This document shows positions 1-5,091 of a stretch of DNA of 5,248 nucleotides, piece by piece. This DNA comes from Chloroflexota bacterium (GTDB lineage: Bacteria; Chloroflexota; Anaerolineae; Aggregatilineales; Phototrophicaceae). The DNA lies in NCBI GenBank assembly GCA_010092805.1, contig JAADYY010000469.1:1-5248 (forward strand), in the 5' to 3' direction. Numbering within the stretch: position 1 is the stretch's first letter; each line of letters starts with the position of its first letter. Both the position numbers and the translations under genes were made by a program. The notes beneath the pieces were generated by a model that was not told where the DNA came from, ran no database searches, and saw nothing but the letters and a program-made list of their open reading frames with translations.

Positions 1-4
1 GAGG

Positions 5-28
5 CGTTATCCCATGACATGGGTAACG
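5..28. promoter_or_regulatory. Imperfect dyad upstream of malE (candidate operator or hairpin)
   Basis: CGTTA-T-CCCATG-A-CATGGG-TAACG: 11-bp complementary arms with a single-base asymmetry (T10) around a central A17. It lies 55 bp before the malE start. It could be a repressor binding site for a sugar-responsive regulator. As RNA it could also fold (CCCAT, loop GAC, ATGGG), perhaps ending an upstream transcript. The following bases are only mildly T-rich, so a terminator is not well supported. The symmetry is seen directly; the function is inferred. No convincing -35/-10 pair can be assigned nearby. Confidence 0.35.
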
Positions 29-43
29 TCCGTCTTTCTGTGG

Positions 44-67
44 ATTTGCACCTCAAATTGAGCAAAT
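44..67. promoter_or_regulatory. Second dyad next to the malE ribosome binding site
   Basis: ATTTGC (44-49) is complementary to GCAAAT (62-67). The interior contains a second match, TCAA (53-56) with TTGA (58-61), leaving the three bases ACC unpaired on the left. The element ends two bases before the Shine-Dalgarno core. It could be an operator or a leader hairpin that influences access to the ribosome binding site. The stem is AT-rich and therefore weak as RNA. Regulation here is an inference from position alone. Confidence 0.3.
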
Positions 68-69
68 TT

Positions 70-75
70 AAGGAG
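70..75 (+). promoter_or_regulatory. Strong Shine-Dalgarno of malE
   Basis: AAGGAG with an 8-nt spacer to the ATG at 84. It is the best ribosome binding site in the window. It fixes the malE start and suits a highly translated binding protein. Confidence 0.85.
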
Positions 76-83
76 TTTTTCGG

Positions 84-1322
84 ATGAAGTTCTTTGCGAG
101 CAAGATCGTTCTGATCTGCGCACTCGTCGCGCTCCTGGTGGCCCCGCTGATGGTGACCGCTCAGGATAATGTTGAGCTGGTGCTGTGGCACGCCCGCCAG
201 GATGCCGAAGGGGATGCGCTGTTGGCGCTGATCGACGCGTTCGAGGCGGCCAACCCCAACATCACTGTTGAGCAGGTCTTCAACCCCAGCGGTACCATCC
301 AGGACAGCTTCCGCGCTGCGGTGGGTTCTGGCGAAGGCCCGGATATGATCATCTGGGCGAATGACAGCGCTGGCGAATGGGCGACCGCCAACCTGATCCT
401 GAACATCGACGACATGATCGACGACGAACTGCGCGCGCAGGCCACCGAGTCGGCGTGGGGTACCGCGACTTTCGAAGGTGCGGTGTGGGGTATTCCGTTT
501 AGCGCCAAGACCCTGACGCTCTTCTACAACCGCGCGCTGGTGCCGGATGCACCGGAGACCTGGGACGATGTGCTGGAAATTTCGGAAGAACTGGCGCTGG
601 ACGGCCTGACCGGTCTGGCTTTCCAGGATGGCTTCTTCCACAGTGCAGGCTTCCTGTACTCGCTGGGCGGTAACCTGCTGGACGAAGATGGCAACGCCGA
701 TTTCGCGCCGGACACCGAAGGCCGCGCCGCGTTTGAAGCCTACCTGCAATTCCACCAGGACATGTATAACCTCGGCCAGGATCCCGATAGCGGTGTGATC
801 ATCGATGGTTCGTCGCCGCTGCCTGGTTTCCAGACTGGCGAGGTGGCGATGGTTTATGATGGCATCTGGAACCTGGCGCAGTTCGAGAGCGACCTGGGTG
901 ATGACCTGGGTGTCGCGCTGATGCCTGCGCTCGACAACGATGAAGTTCCGGCGCTGTTCGCGCAGACCGACGTGCTGTACGCCAGCGCCAACGTTGCCGA
1001 TGACGAAGCCAAGCAGGATGCGTTCCTGGCGTTCTCGCGCTTCATGACCAGCGAAGTGGGCCAGCAGATCAACGCGGCTGAAGGCGGTCTGCTGCCGGTG
1101 AACCCGAATGTCACCGTCGATAGCGAGAATCTCCAGGTCTTCGCGGAACAGTTCGCGCTGGGTACACCGTTCCCGAACCGCGCTGAGTTGAGCCGCTTCT
1201 GGGGGCCGATGGACGATGCCATCGACGCGGTTGGTCTGGGTGGTTTGACCCCAGCGGAAGCGGCTGAAGAAGCCTACGACCTGATCCAGTCGGGCATTGA
1301 CGAACTGCGCGGCGACGCCTAA
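84..1322 (+). CDS. malE: Sugar ABC transporter substrate-binding protein, MalE family
   Basis: Secreted solute-binding protein that captures a sugar, possibly a malto-oligosaccharide, and delivers it to the two permeases encoded next. It has 412 residues (E. coli MalE precursor: 396). Residues 1-26 are a signal peptide: K2 and K7, a hydrophobic core at 8-24, and a Val-Thr-Ala signal peptidase I site before Q27. The only cysteine, C12, sits inside the hydrophobic core and is not in a lipobox, so no lipid anchor is predicted. The mature part follows MalE closely: an ITVEQ strand near 60, GEGPDMIIWANDSAGEWA near 83-100 (MalE has GDGPDIIFWAHD), IPFSAKTLTLFYN then PETWDD, a GEVAMVYDGIW segment matching MalE GETAMTINGPW, and PNRAELSRFWGPMDDA near the C-terminus matching the MalE PNIPQMSAFW region. 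The start is fixed by AAGGAG 8 nt upstream. Family is confident; the exact sugar cannot be read from sequence, so the symbol is family-level. A terminator-like hairpin follows the gene. Confidence 0.93.
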   Translation: MKFFASKIVLICALVALLVAPLMVTAQDNVELVLWHARQDAEGDALLALIDAFEAANPNITVEQVFNPSGTIQDSFRAAVGSGEGPDMIIWANDSAGEWATANLILNIDDMIDDELRAQATESAWGTATFEGAVWGIPFSAKTLTLFYNRALVPDAPETWDDVLEISEELALDGLTGLAFQDGFFHSAGFLYSLGGNLLDEDGNADFAPDTEGRAAFEAYLQFHQDMYNLGQDPDSGVIIDGSSPLPGFQTGEVAMVYDGIWNLAQFESDLGDDLGVALMPALDNDEVPALFAQTDVLYASANVADDEAKQDAFLAFSRFMTSEVGQQINAAEGGLLPVNPNVTVDSENLQVFAEQFALGTPFPNRAELSRFWGPMDDAIDAVGLGGLTPAEAAEEAYDLIQSGIDELRGDA

Positions 1323-1349
1323 AGCGCCATCCATCTAGCGCTTCATTCA

Positions 1350-1388
1350 CAGGGCGAGGTCGGCAAGCTGCGACCTTGCCCTGTTTTT
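1350..1388 (+). terminator. Intercistronic rho-independent terminator (probably leaky) between malE and malF
   Basis: Left arm CAGGGCGAGGTCG (1350-1362) pairs over all 13 positions with CGACCTTGCCCTG (1371-1383), with one G-U wobble and an 8-nt loop. TTTTT (1384-1388) follows at once. This is a textbook intrinsic terminator. Since malF and malG lie 3' of it in the same direction with no clear promoter in the short gap, it most likely attenuates transcription so that malE is expressed in excess. A short 6-bp hairpin (AAGCGC 1322-1327 with GCGCTT 1338-1343) precedes it. The structure is seen; leakiness is inferred. Confidence 0.85.
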
Positions 1389-1425
1389 CTAAATTGTAGG
1401 GTTAGCGTTTAGCGAGAAGCACAGC

Positions 1426-2685
1426 ATGGCAACCATAACCCAGACGCCCACCAGGCTGCCGGGCGATCAACTTTCGACCTGGGAGAGTTTTCGGCAGGGG
1501 GTGCGGGCAAGCGGCATCCCCTGGTTGTTTATTCTGCCGTCGCTGGTGGTGATGCTCATCATCACGTTTGTGCCCCAGGCGTACCAAATCTGGATTTCAT
1601 TCACAGACTTCACGACGGAAAATCTCGGCGGGCTGGCACCGTCATTTATCGGCCTTGACAATTACAGAGATGTTTTTGAAGGTCTGAACGTCCCAAACTA
1701 TAACTTTTTCCCGCTGCTTGGCTTCAATATTACCTGGACGTTCGTGAATGTGACCTTCCATGTGGTGTTGGGCGTCGCGGTTGCGCTGGCGCTGAATGCC
1801 CAATATGTGCTGGGGCGGCGCATCTACCGCGTGGTTTTTGTGCTGCCCTGGGCGCTGCCCGCTTACGTGACCGGCTTGATCTGGAACAATATGTGGCAGC
1901 AAAACGGCGGCGGGATCAATCTGCTGCTGGAAAGCGCCAATGAGAACCTGGGCACAGCCTTCACAACCAATATCAACTGGCTGGGCAACACGATCCCGCC
2001 GCTTGATTTGCGCGGCATCATCCCACTCTTGATCGTCTTGGCGTGCGGCGCTGGCGCGTTTTTCATCGGGCGCAACTTGCAGCGTCAGGGGCTGCGTGAC
2101 GAGGACACGGGGCGCTTGTCGGTGTCACGGTCGGTCTTTGGGCTGGGGCTGCTGATCATTTTGGGTGCGGCGGCGGTCTTTACGCTGCTGGACATCTTTG
2201 GTGGCAGCCAGGCGAGCAACGTCGTTATCCAACTCTTTGACCGCGCGGGTGCGCCAACCCTGGCGTTCTACGCTGTGCTGGTCGCCAATATCTGGCTGGG
2301 TTGGCCGTTTATGATGGTCGTGGCGACCGGCGCACTGCAAAGCATCCCGCCTGATCTGTACGAAGCGGCGGATGTGGATGGCGCGACGCGCTGGCAGCAG
2401 TTCCTCAACATCACCATCCCGATGATCCGCCCGGCGATGGTGCCCGCGATCATGCTGGGGACGGTGTGGACGTTCAACCAGTTCAACGTGATCTTTTTCA
2501 TCACATCAGGCGGGCCGCGCGGCCAAACCGACATTCTCGTCACGCAAGCCTACAAGCTGATCCAGCAGGAGCAGTTGTACGGCGCGGCGGCGGCCTTCAC
2601 GATTGTCGTGTTTTTCATCCTGTTGGTCATCACCCTGATCCAGAACCGGGTGACGAGTGCTACAAAGGCGTATGATGAGGCTTGA
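1426..2685 (+). CDS. malF: Sugar ABC transporter permease, MalF family, with an extra transmembrane pair
   Basis: Inner-membrane half of the sugar channel, 419 residues (many MalF/UgpA-type permeases are about 290-310). Predicted core helices: TM1 31-57, TM2 97-124, TM3 135-158, TM4 278-303, TM5 336-360, TM6 386-406. The cytoplasmic EAA loop that contacts the ATPase is at 313-335, with EAADVDGA, then F326 and IP at 331-332. A family-typical SGGPRGQTDILV stretch lies at 361-372. Between TM3 and TM4, after the usual NWLG motif, there are about 89 extra residues (nt about 1990-2256) with two hydrophobic segments (197-215 and 236-258). They are joined by an Arg-rich stretch (216-235) expected to be cytoplasmic. 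This pair keeps the topology in register. The start has only a weak GAGAAG (1414-1419). The 3' end overlaps malG, suggesting translational coupling. No ATPase is encoded nearby. Family call is firm; substrate is unknown. Confidence 0.92.
   Translation: MATITQTPTRLPGDQLSTWESFRQGVRASGIPWLFILPSLVVMLIITFVPQAYQIWISFTDFTTENLGGLAPSFIGLDNYRDVFEGLNVPNYNFFPLLGFNITWTFVNVTFHVVLGVAVALALNAQYVLGRRIYRVVFVLPWALPAYVTGLIWNNMWQQNGGGINLLLESANENLGTAFTTNINWLGNTIPPLDLRGIIPLLIVLACGAGAFFIGRNLQRQGLRDEDTGRLSVSRSVFGLGLLIILGAAAVFTLLDIFGGSQASNVVIQLFDRAGAPTLAFYAVLVANIWLGWPFMMVVATGALQSIPPDLYEAADVDGATRWQQFLNITIPMIRPAMVPAIMLGTVWTFNQFNVIFFITSGGPRGQTDILVTQAYKLIQQEQLYGAAAAFTIVVFFILLVITLIQNRVTSATKAYDEA
2664..2668 (+). promoter_or_regulatory. 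Ribosome binding site deciding the malG start
   Basis: AAAGG within the end of malF lies 6 nt before the ATG at 2675 and only 3 nt before the ATG at 2672. This favours 2675 as the start, although the tandem ATGs may both be used. A GTG at 2657 in the same frame has no better site. The overlap with the malF stop (2683-2685) fits coupled translation. Confidence 0.5.
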
Positions 2686-4615
2686 TTCGACTGCTCAAGG
2701 GACTGCACAAGGCATGGAGCGCGCTGCACCTCGGGCAGGTGCAGCACCACAAGAACTCACGCGCCTGGAGCGGCTGTTCTCGCGGCGTAATCGTGGGTTG
2801 ATCATGCGTCAGGTGCTAATCCAGCTATTCTTGCTGCTGGTGCTGGCGATCGTGGTTTTCCCCGTGTTGTGGATCATTTCGATGGCGGTTGATCCGCGCG
2901 GTATCGCGCGCCCCACCGACCTGAACTTGTTCCCGGCGGACGCCAACTTAGATGCCTTCAATGAGCTGCTCACTCAGCCGTTTTCCAACGTGCTGCCGAT
3001 GTACTTTGGCGAACTGCTGATGAACAGTCTGTTCATTGCGCTGGGCACCTCGCTGTTCACCGTGACGCTGGGATCGTCGGCGGCGTATGCGTTCTCGCGC
3101 TTCAAATTCATCGGTCGCCAAGCCGGGATGCTCGGCTTCATCATTTTGCTGATGCTGCCGACAACCGGCGTCGTGATCCCGTTATTTGTGTTGTTCACCT
3201 CCGTTCAGGTGAATACCGTCATCGCGGCAGGGATTCCCGCGCTGTTCACCGGGATCATGGTCGCTGCGGTCATCTACCTGATCTTCAATATTGTCCGAAG
3301 CTTTGGCAAACCCAGCCACGACCGCATGATCAATCCGTCGCCGTTGGCGCTGGCGATTGGTACCGCAGTTCTGGCATTGATTGCACTTGTGATCACTGTG
3401 GTGTTTCTGGTGGTGCGCACGCCGACGTACAACGCTGTGGTCGAAGCACCGATTCGGGAGCTTCAGGTGAATTTGCGTGAAGCGCAAGAAGAATTCACAC
3501 AGCTCGAGGGCAGTGTGGCGCAGCGCGAACGCACTGCCGAACGCAGCGAAGCGCGTGCGGTGGCTGCCGCAGAATTGTCTGAGGAATTCAGCACGTTCCA
3601 GGCCGAGGTTGAAGATCTGGGCGCTGATGCCCTGGAGACACGTTTGACTCAAGCGATCTCGGCGCGCGACGGTCTGTTTGAAGACTCTGAGGACGACGAT
3701 TATTTGCAGGCGCTGTTGGCTGCGCAGACCGCTTTAGAAACTGACGGCTTGGCCGAGGCGCGGATCGCGCTGACGGAATCAGCGGCAGAATTGGCTGATG
3801 ACGCCGTCAGCCGTCAGGAGAGCGCCGAACGTGCGCGCGGCAACGCCGAAGAAGCGGCGGTCAATTTGATCGCGGCGGAGGCGGCGCTCGCGGAGGCGCA
3901 AACCGCTTTCGACCAAGACGCCAGCGCGATCAGCGGCGCGCGTGATAGTGCGCTGTTGGGCCTGCTGCCCGTGATGCTGCTGGCCTGGGGCGGCGCGGTG
4001 GGTGGCGCGGTGGTTGTATGGCTGATTGTGCGGCTGTTGCGCGAGCGCGTGGAACCTGCCATGCTGATCAACATCATGGCGATAGCGCTGATCACCGCCG
4101 TGATTATCGGCGTGATGAGCACAACGCTGCCGGTGCGCCTGGGCGACGCCGACCCCGGCGATACCCAAACGCTGCGCACGACGCTGCTGGGGCTGGCGCT
4201 GGCGTTCGCGTCAGGGGCGCTGCCGTTCGCCATCTGGAACTTGAAGGGCTACTTCGACACCATCCCGAAGGAACTCGAAGAAGCTGCACTCATCGATGGC
4301 GCGGGGCTGCTGGGGACGTTTGTGCGCGTGATGATGCCGCTGGCGCTCCCGGCATTCGCCATCGTGATTCTGTTCAGCTTTATGCAGGGCTGGACGGAGT
4401 TTATCCTTTCGTGGATCTTCCTGACGGGTGAGCTTGATAACTACACCCTGGCGATGGCATTGGCAACCCTCGTGAATGGTGGCAACGCAGCACCACCCGA
4501 TATGCAGAAGTTTGCCGCGATGTCGATCCTCATCTCGATCCCGATTCTGGTGCTGTTCTTCGGCTTCCAGCGCTGGATCGTCGGTGGTCTGGCGATTGGC
4601 GGCGTGAAAGGCTAG
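2675..4615 (+). CDS. malG: Sugar ABC transporter permease, MalG family, with a large coiled-coil and four-helix insertion
   Basis: Second membrane half of the sugar channel. It has 646 residues from ATG 2675, about twice the usual MalG (E. coli: 296). Core helices (numbered from this start): TM1 about 45-70, TM2 112-138, TM3 151-174, TM4 501-524, TM5 558-583, TM6 614-634. The EAA loop is at 527-557 (FDTIPKELEEAALIDGAG, then MMPLALP), and the C-terminus GGVKG is typical of MalG. The ends are thus ordinary. Removing residues about 182-500 leaves about 327 residues, near normal size plus a charged N-terminal tail of about 40. The insert holds helices at 182-206 and 223-247, a coiled coil at 250-424, and helices at 427-454 and 462-485. 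The frame is continuous without stops, so this is not a frameshift or assembly join of separate genes. The start could also be 2672 or GTG 2657. Function as a permease is firm; the role of the insert is unknown. Confidence 0.92.
   Translation: MRLDSTAQGTAQGMERAAPRAGAAPQELTRLERLFSRRNRGLIMRQVLIQLFLLLVLAIVVFPVLWIISMAVDPRGIARPTDLNLFPADANLDAFNELLTQPFSNVLPMYFGELLMNSLFIALGTSLFTVTLGSSAAYAFSRFKFIGRQAGMLGFIILLMLPTTGVVIPLFVLFTSVQVNTVIAAGIPALFTGIMVAAVIYLIFNIVRSFGKPSHDRMINPSPLALAIGTAVLALIALVITVVFLVVRTPTYNAVVEAPIRELQVNLREAQEEFTQLEGSVAQRERTAERSEARAVAAAELSEEFSTFQAEVEDLGADALETRLTQAISARDGLFEDSEDDDYLQALLAAQTALETDGLAEARIALTESAAELADDAVSRQESAERARGNAEEAAVNLIAAEAALAEAQTAFDQDASAISGARDSALLGLLPVMLLAWGGAVGGAVVVWLIVRLLRERVEPAMLINIMAIALITAVIIGVMSTTLPVRLGDADPGDTQTLRTTLLGLALAFASGALPFAIWNLKGYFDTIPKELEEAALIDGAGLLGTFVRVMMPLALPAFAIVILFSFMQGWTEFILSWIFLTGELDNYTLAMALATLVNGGNAAPPDMQKFAAMSILISIPILVLFFGFQRWIVGGLAIGGVKG
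2723..2745 (+). repeat. Perfect 9-bp inverted repeat in the 5' end of malG
   Basis: GCTGCACCT (2723-2731) and AGGTGCAGC (2737-2745) are exact reverse complements separated by CGGGC. The hairpin would form about 50 nt into the malG message, in the poorly conserved Ala/Pro/Arg-rich N-terminal tail. No T-run follows, so it is not a terminator. It could slow early translation or mark an mRNA processing point, but it may also be chance in GC-rich DNA. Confidence 0.45.
3218..4174 (+). other. In-frame insertion block within malG (about 319 codons)
   Basis: The block lies between the end of TM3 (LFVLFTSVQVNT) and TM4 (LRTTLLGLALAFASGALPFAIW). In ordinary MalG proteins these are separated by only a few residues of external loop. 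Order inside: helix a, a basic cytoplasmic loop (NIVRSFGKPSHDR), helix b, the coiled coil, helix c ending in RLLRER, helix d, then a short acidic external stretch (GDADPGD) before TM4. The basic residues fall on the predicted cytoplasmic side each time, and the number of added helices is even, so TM4-TM6 keep their normal orientation. Boundaries are by eye and could shift by 10-20 residues. Helix a begins with the Asn-Thr that normally precedes TM4, so a partial TM4 duplication is possible. Confidence 0.8.
3422..3946 (+). other. Region encoding the extracytoplasmic coiled-coil hairpin of MalG
   Basis: Residues about 250-424 are rich in Ala, Glu, Gln and Arg with spaced Leu/Val/Phe, and have almost no proline after the first few residues. 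This is typical of long amphipathic helices. Two stretches of about 80 residues flank a central acidic turn (FEDSEDDD, about 335-342). Glycines at 316 and 358 lie about 21 residues either side of that turn, which would mark a symmetrical distal section on a longer stalk. There is no cysteine. By the topology of the flanking helices it lies outside the membrane. Helix and coiled-coil assignment is by inspection, not by a predictor run. Confidence 0.75.
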
Positions 4616-4660
4616 GCGGGCCTTCGGTTCCACCGCGAAAGCGAATATTGCGTAACCCCT

Positions 4661-4695
4661 ACCGGGGCTTGATCATTCGCTGATCCGGCCCCGGT
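4661..4695 (+). repeat. Composite hairpin downstream of malG
   Basis: ACCGGGGC (4661-4668) pairs with GCCCCGGT (4688-4695). Inside lies a T-G wobble and one mismatch, then a second perfect stem, GATCA (4671-4675) with TGATC (4681-4685), closed by the loop TTCGC. It begins 45 nt after the malG stop and has no T-run, so it is not a standard intrinsic terminator. It could stabilise the 3' end of the operon mRNA. CCCC at 4656-4659 can alternatively pair with GGGG at 4664-4667, which would disrupt the large stem. Confidence 0.55.
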
Positions 4696-4738
4696 GTATA
4701 CTGGCAGTGAAGCCAAGTCACGCTGTGGATGTTTGACG

Positions 4739-5083
4739 ATGATCAAGCCGAATTTTGTGTTACCCACCCAGAAAAGCGCGCTCGAAACCACACTGAAAAG
4801 CGCCGCGCAAGCGCCGCGTGTGCGGAGTGCGCGTTTCACCGGCCTGGCGCGCGCGCCGCAGCGCCCGCCCTGGCGCAAACGGTCACTGATTCAGCGGCAT
4901 GATCGCCGCGCCGCGCTGGGGACATTGGCGCACAAAGCGACTATGCCGCGCTCGCTGCGCAGCGCTCCACGCGGGCGCTTGATCCCCGGCGCTGCGCCGT
5001 TGATGCGGTTGGCGTCGTCTAAACTGCCCATCGGCACAGGCGTCTTACTGGGCCGCGATGGCTTTCCAGGCGCGCCGCGCTGA
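4739..5083 (+). CDS. Small basic hypothetical protein (doubtful ORF)
   Basis: The ATG at 4739 opens a 114-codon frame beginning MIKPNFVLPTQ. I recognise no family. The product would be strikingly basic (about 23 Lys/Arg against 3 Asp/Glu), rich in Ala, Pro and Leu, with no predicted membrane segment. For coding: about 75% of third positions are G or C, and the frame ends just before the converging gene. Against: no good ribosome binding site (only TGGA, 9 nt upstream), low complexity, and an Arg/Ala composition that GC-rich noncoding DNA yields by chance. The frame extends in phase to a GTG at 4694, inside the hairpin, which is an unlikely start. A nucleic-acid-binding role would be a guess. 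Confidence 0.25.
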   Translation: MIKPNFVLPTQKSALETTLKSAAQAPRVRSARFTGLARAPQRPPWRKRSLIQRHDRRAALGTLAHKATMPRSLRSAPRGRLIPGAAPLMRLASSKLPIGTGVLLGRDGFPGAPR

Positions 5084-5091
5084 AGCGTCGA

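Larger units (their letters stand above)
4616..5091. other. Interval between malG and the converging - strand gene
   Basis: About 475 bp without a gene I can assign confidently. It holds the composite hairpin at 4661-4695 and one weak + strand open frame (4739-5083). A GC-rich stretch follows with short direct repeats: GAAAAGCGC at 4771 and 4795, and AAGCGCCGCG at 4798 and 4809. At the right end, CGCTGA (5078-5083) pairs with TCAGCG (5092-5097), a small dyad that contains the stop codons of both converging frames. I see no tRNA, CRISPR or mobile-element signature. Confidence 0.6.

Noticed and set aside
1389..1425. Separate promoter for malFG after the terminator
   Set aside because: The stretch has a few AT-rich bases but no recognisable -35/-10 pair, and the distance to the start is too short for a standard promoter contained wholly within it.
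3182..3652. Long open frame on the - strand opposite the malG insert
   Set aside because: It is explained by GC-rich codon use of malG. Its translation is rich in His, Gln, Arg and Cys with no sensible domain, and malG on the other strand is certain.
3218..4174. The malG insertion as an intein
   Set aside because: There is no Cys/Ser plus splicing-block pattern at the left edge and no His-Asn followed by Cys/Ser/Thr at the right edge. The content is membrane helices and coiled coil, not a splicing or homing-endonuclease fold.
4018..4431. Second + strand open frame overlapping malG
   Set aside because: Its His/Arg/Ala/Gly-rich translation is typical of an out-of-frame reading, and it lies across the conserved MalG EAA region.
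2675..4615. Assembly chimera or fusion of two separate genes in malG
   Set aside because: The frame is uninterrupted, codon use looks the same throughout, both ends are complementary halves of a single MalG, and the added helices are even in number and keep the topology. Read-level confirmation is not possible here.
4697..4702. TATACT as a -10 promoter box for the downstream frame
   Set aside because: No acceptable -35 lies 16-18 bp upstream (the position reads CATTCG; TTGATC is 22 bp away), and the site abuts the hairpin stem.
4612..4878. 88-codon - strand frame after malG
   Set aside because: It overlaps the end of malG and the hairpin, has an unremarkable Arg/Ala-rich translation and no family resemblance.
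4729..4902. 57-codon + strand frame beginning MFDDDQAEFCVTHPEK with paired cysteines, faintly like a zinc-binding N-terminus
   Set aside because: It has no ribosome binding site, the Cys/His spacing does not form a clear metal site, and it competes with an equally weak overlapping frame.
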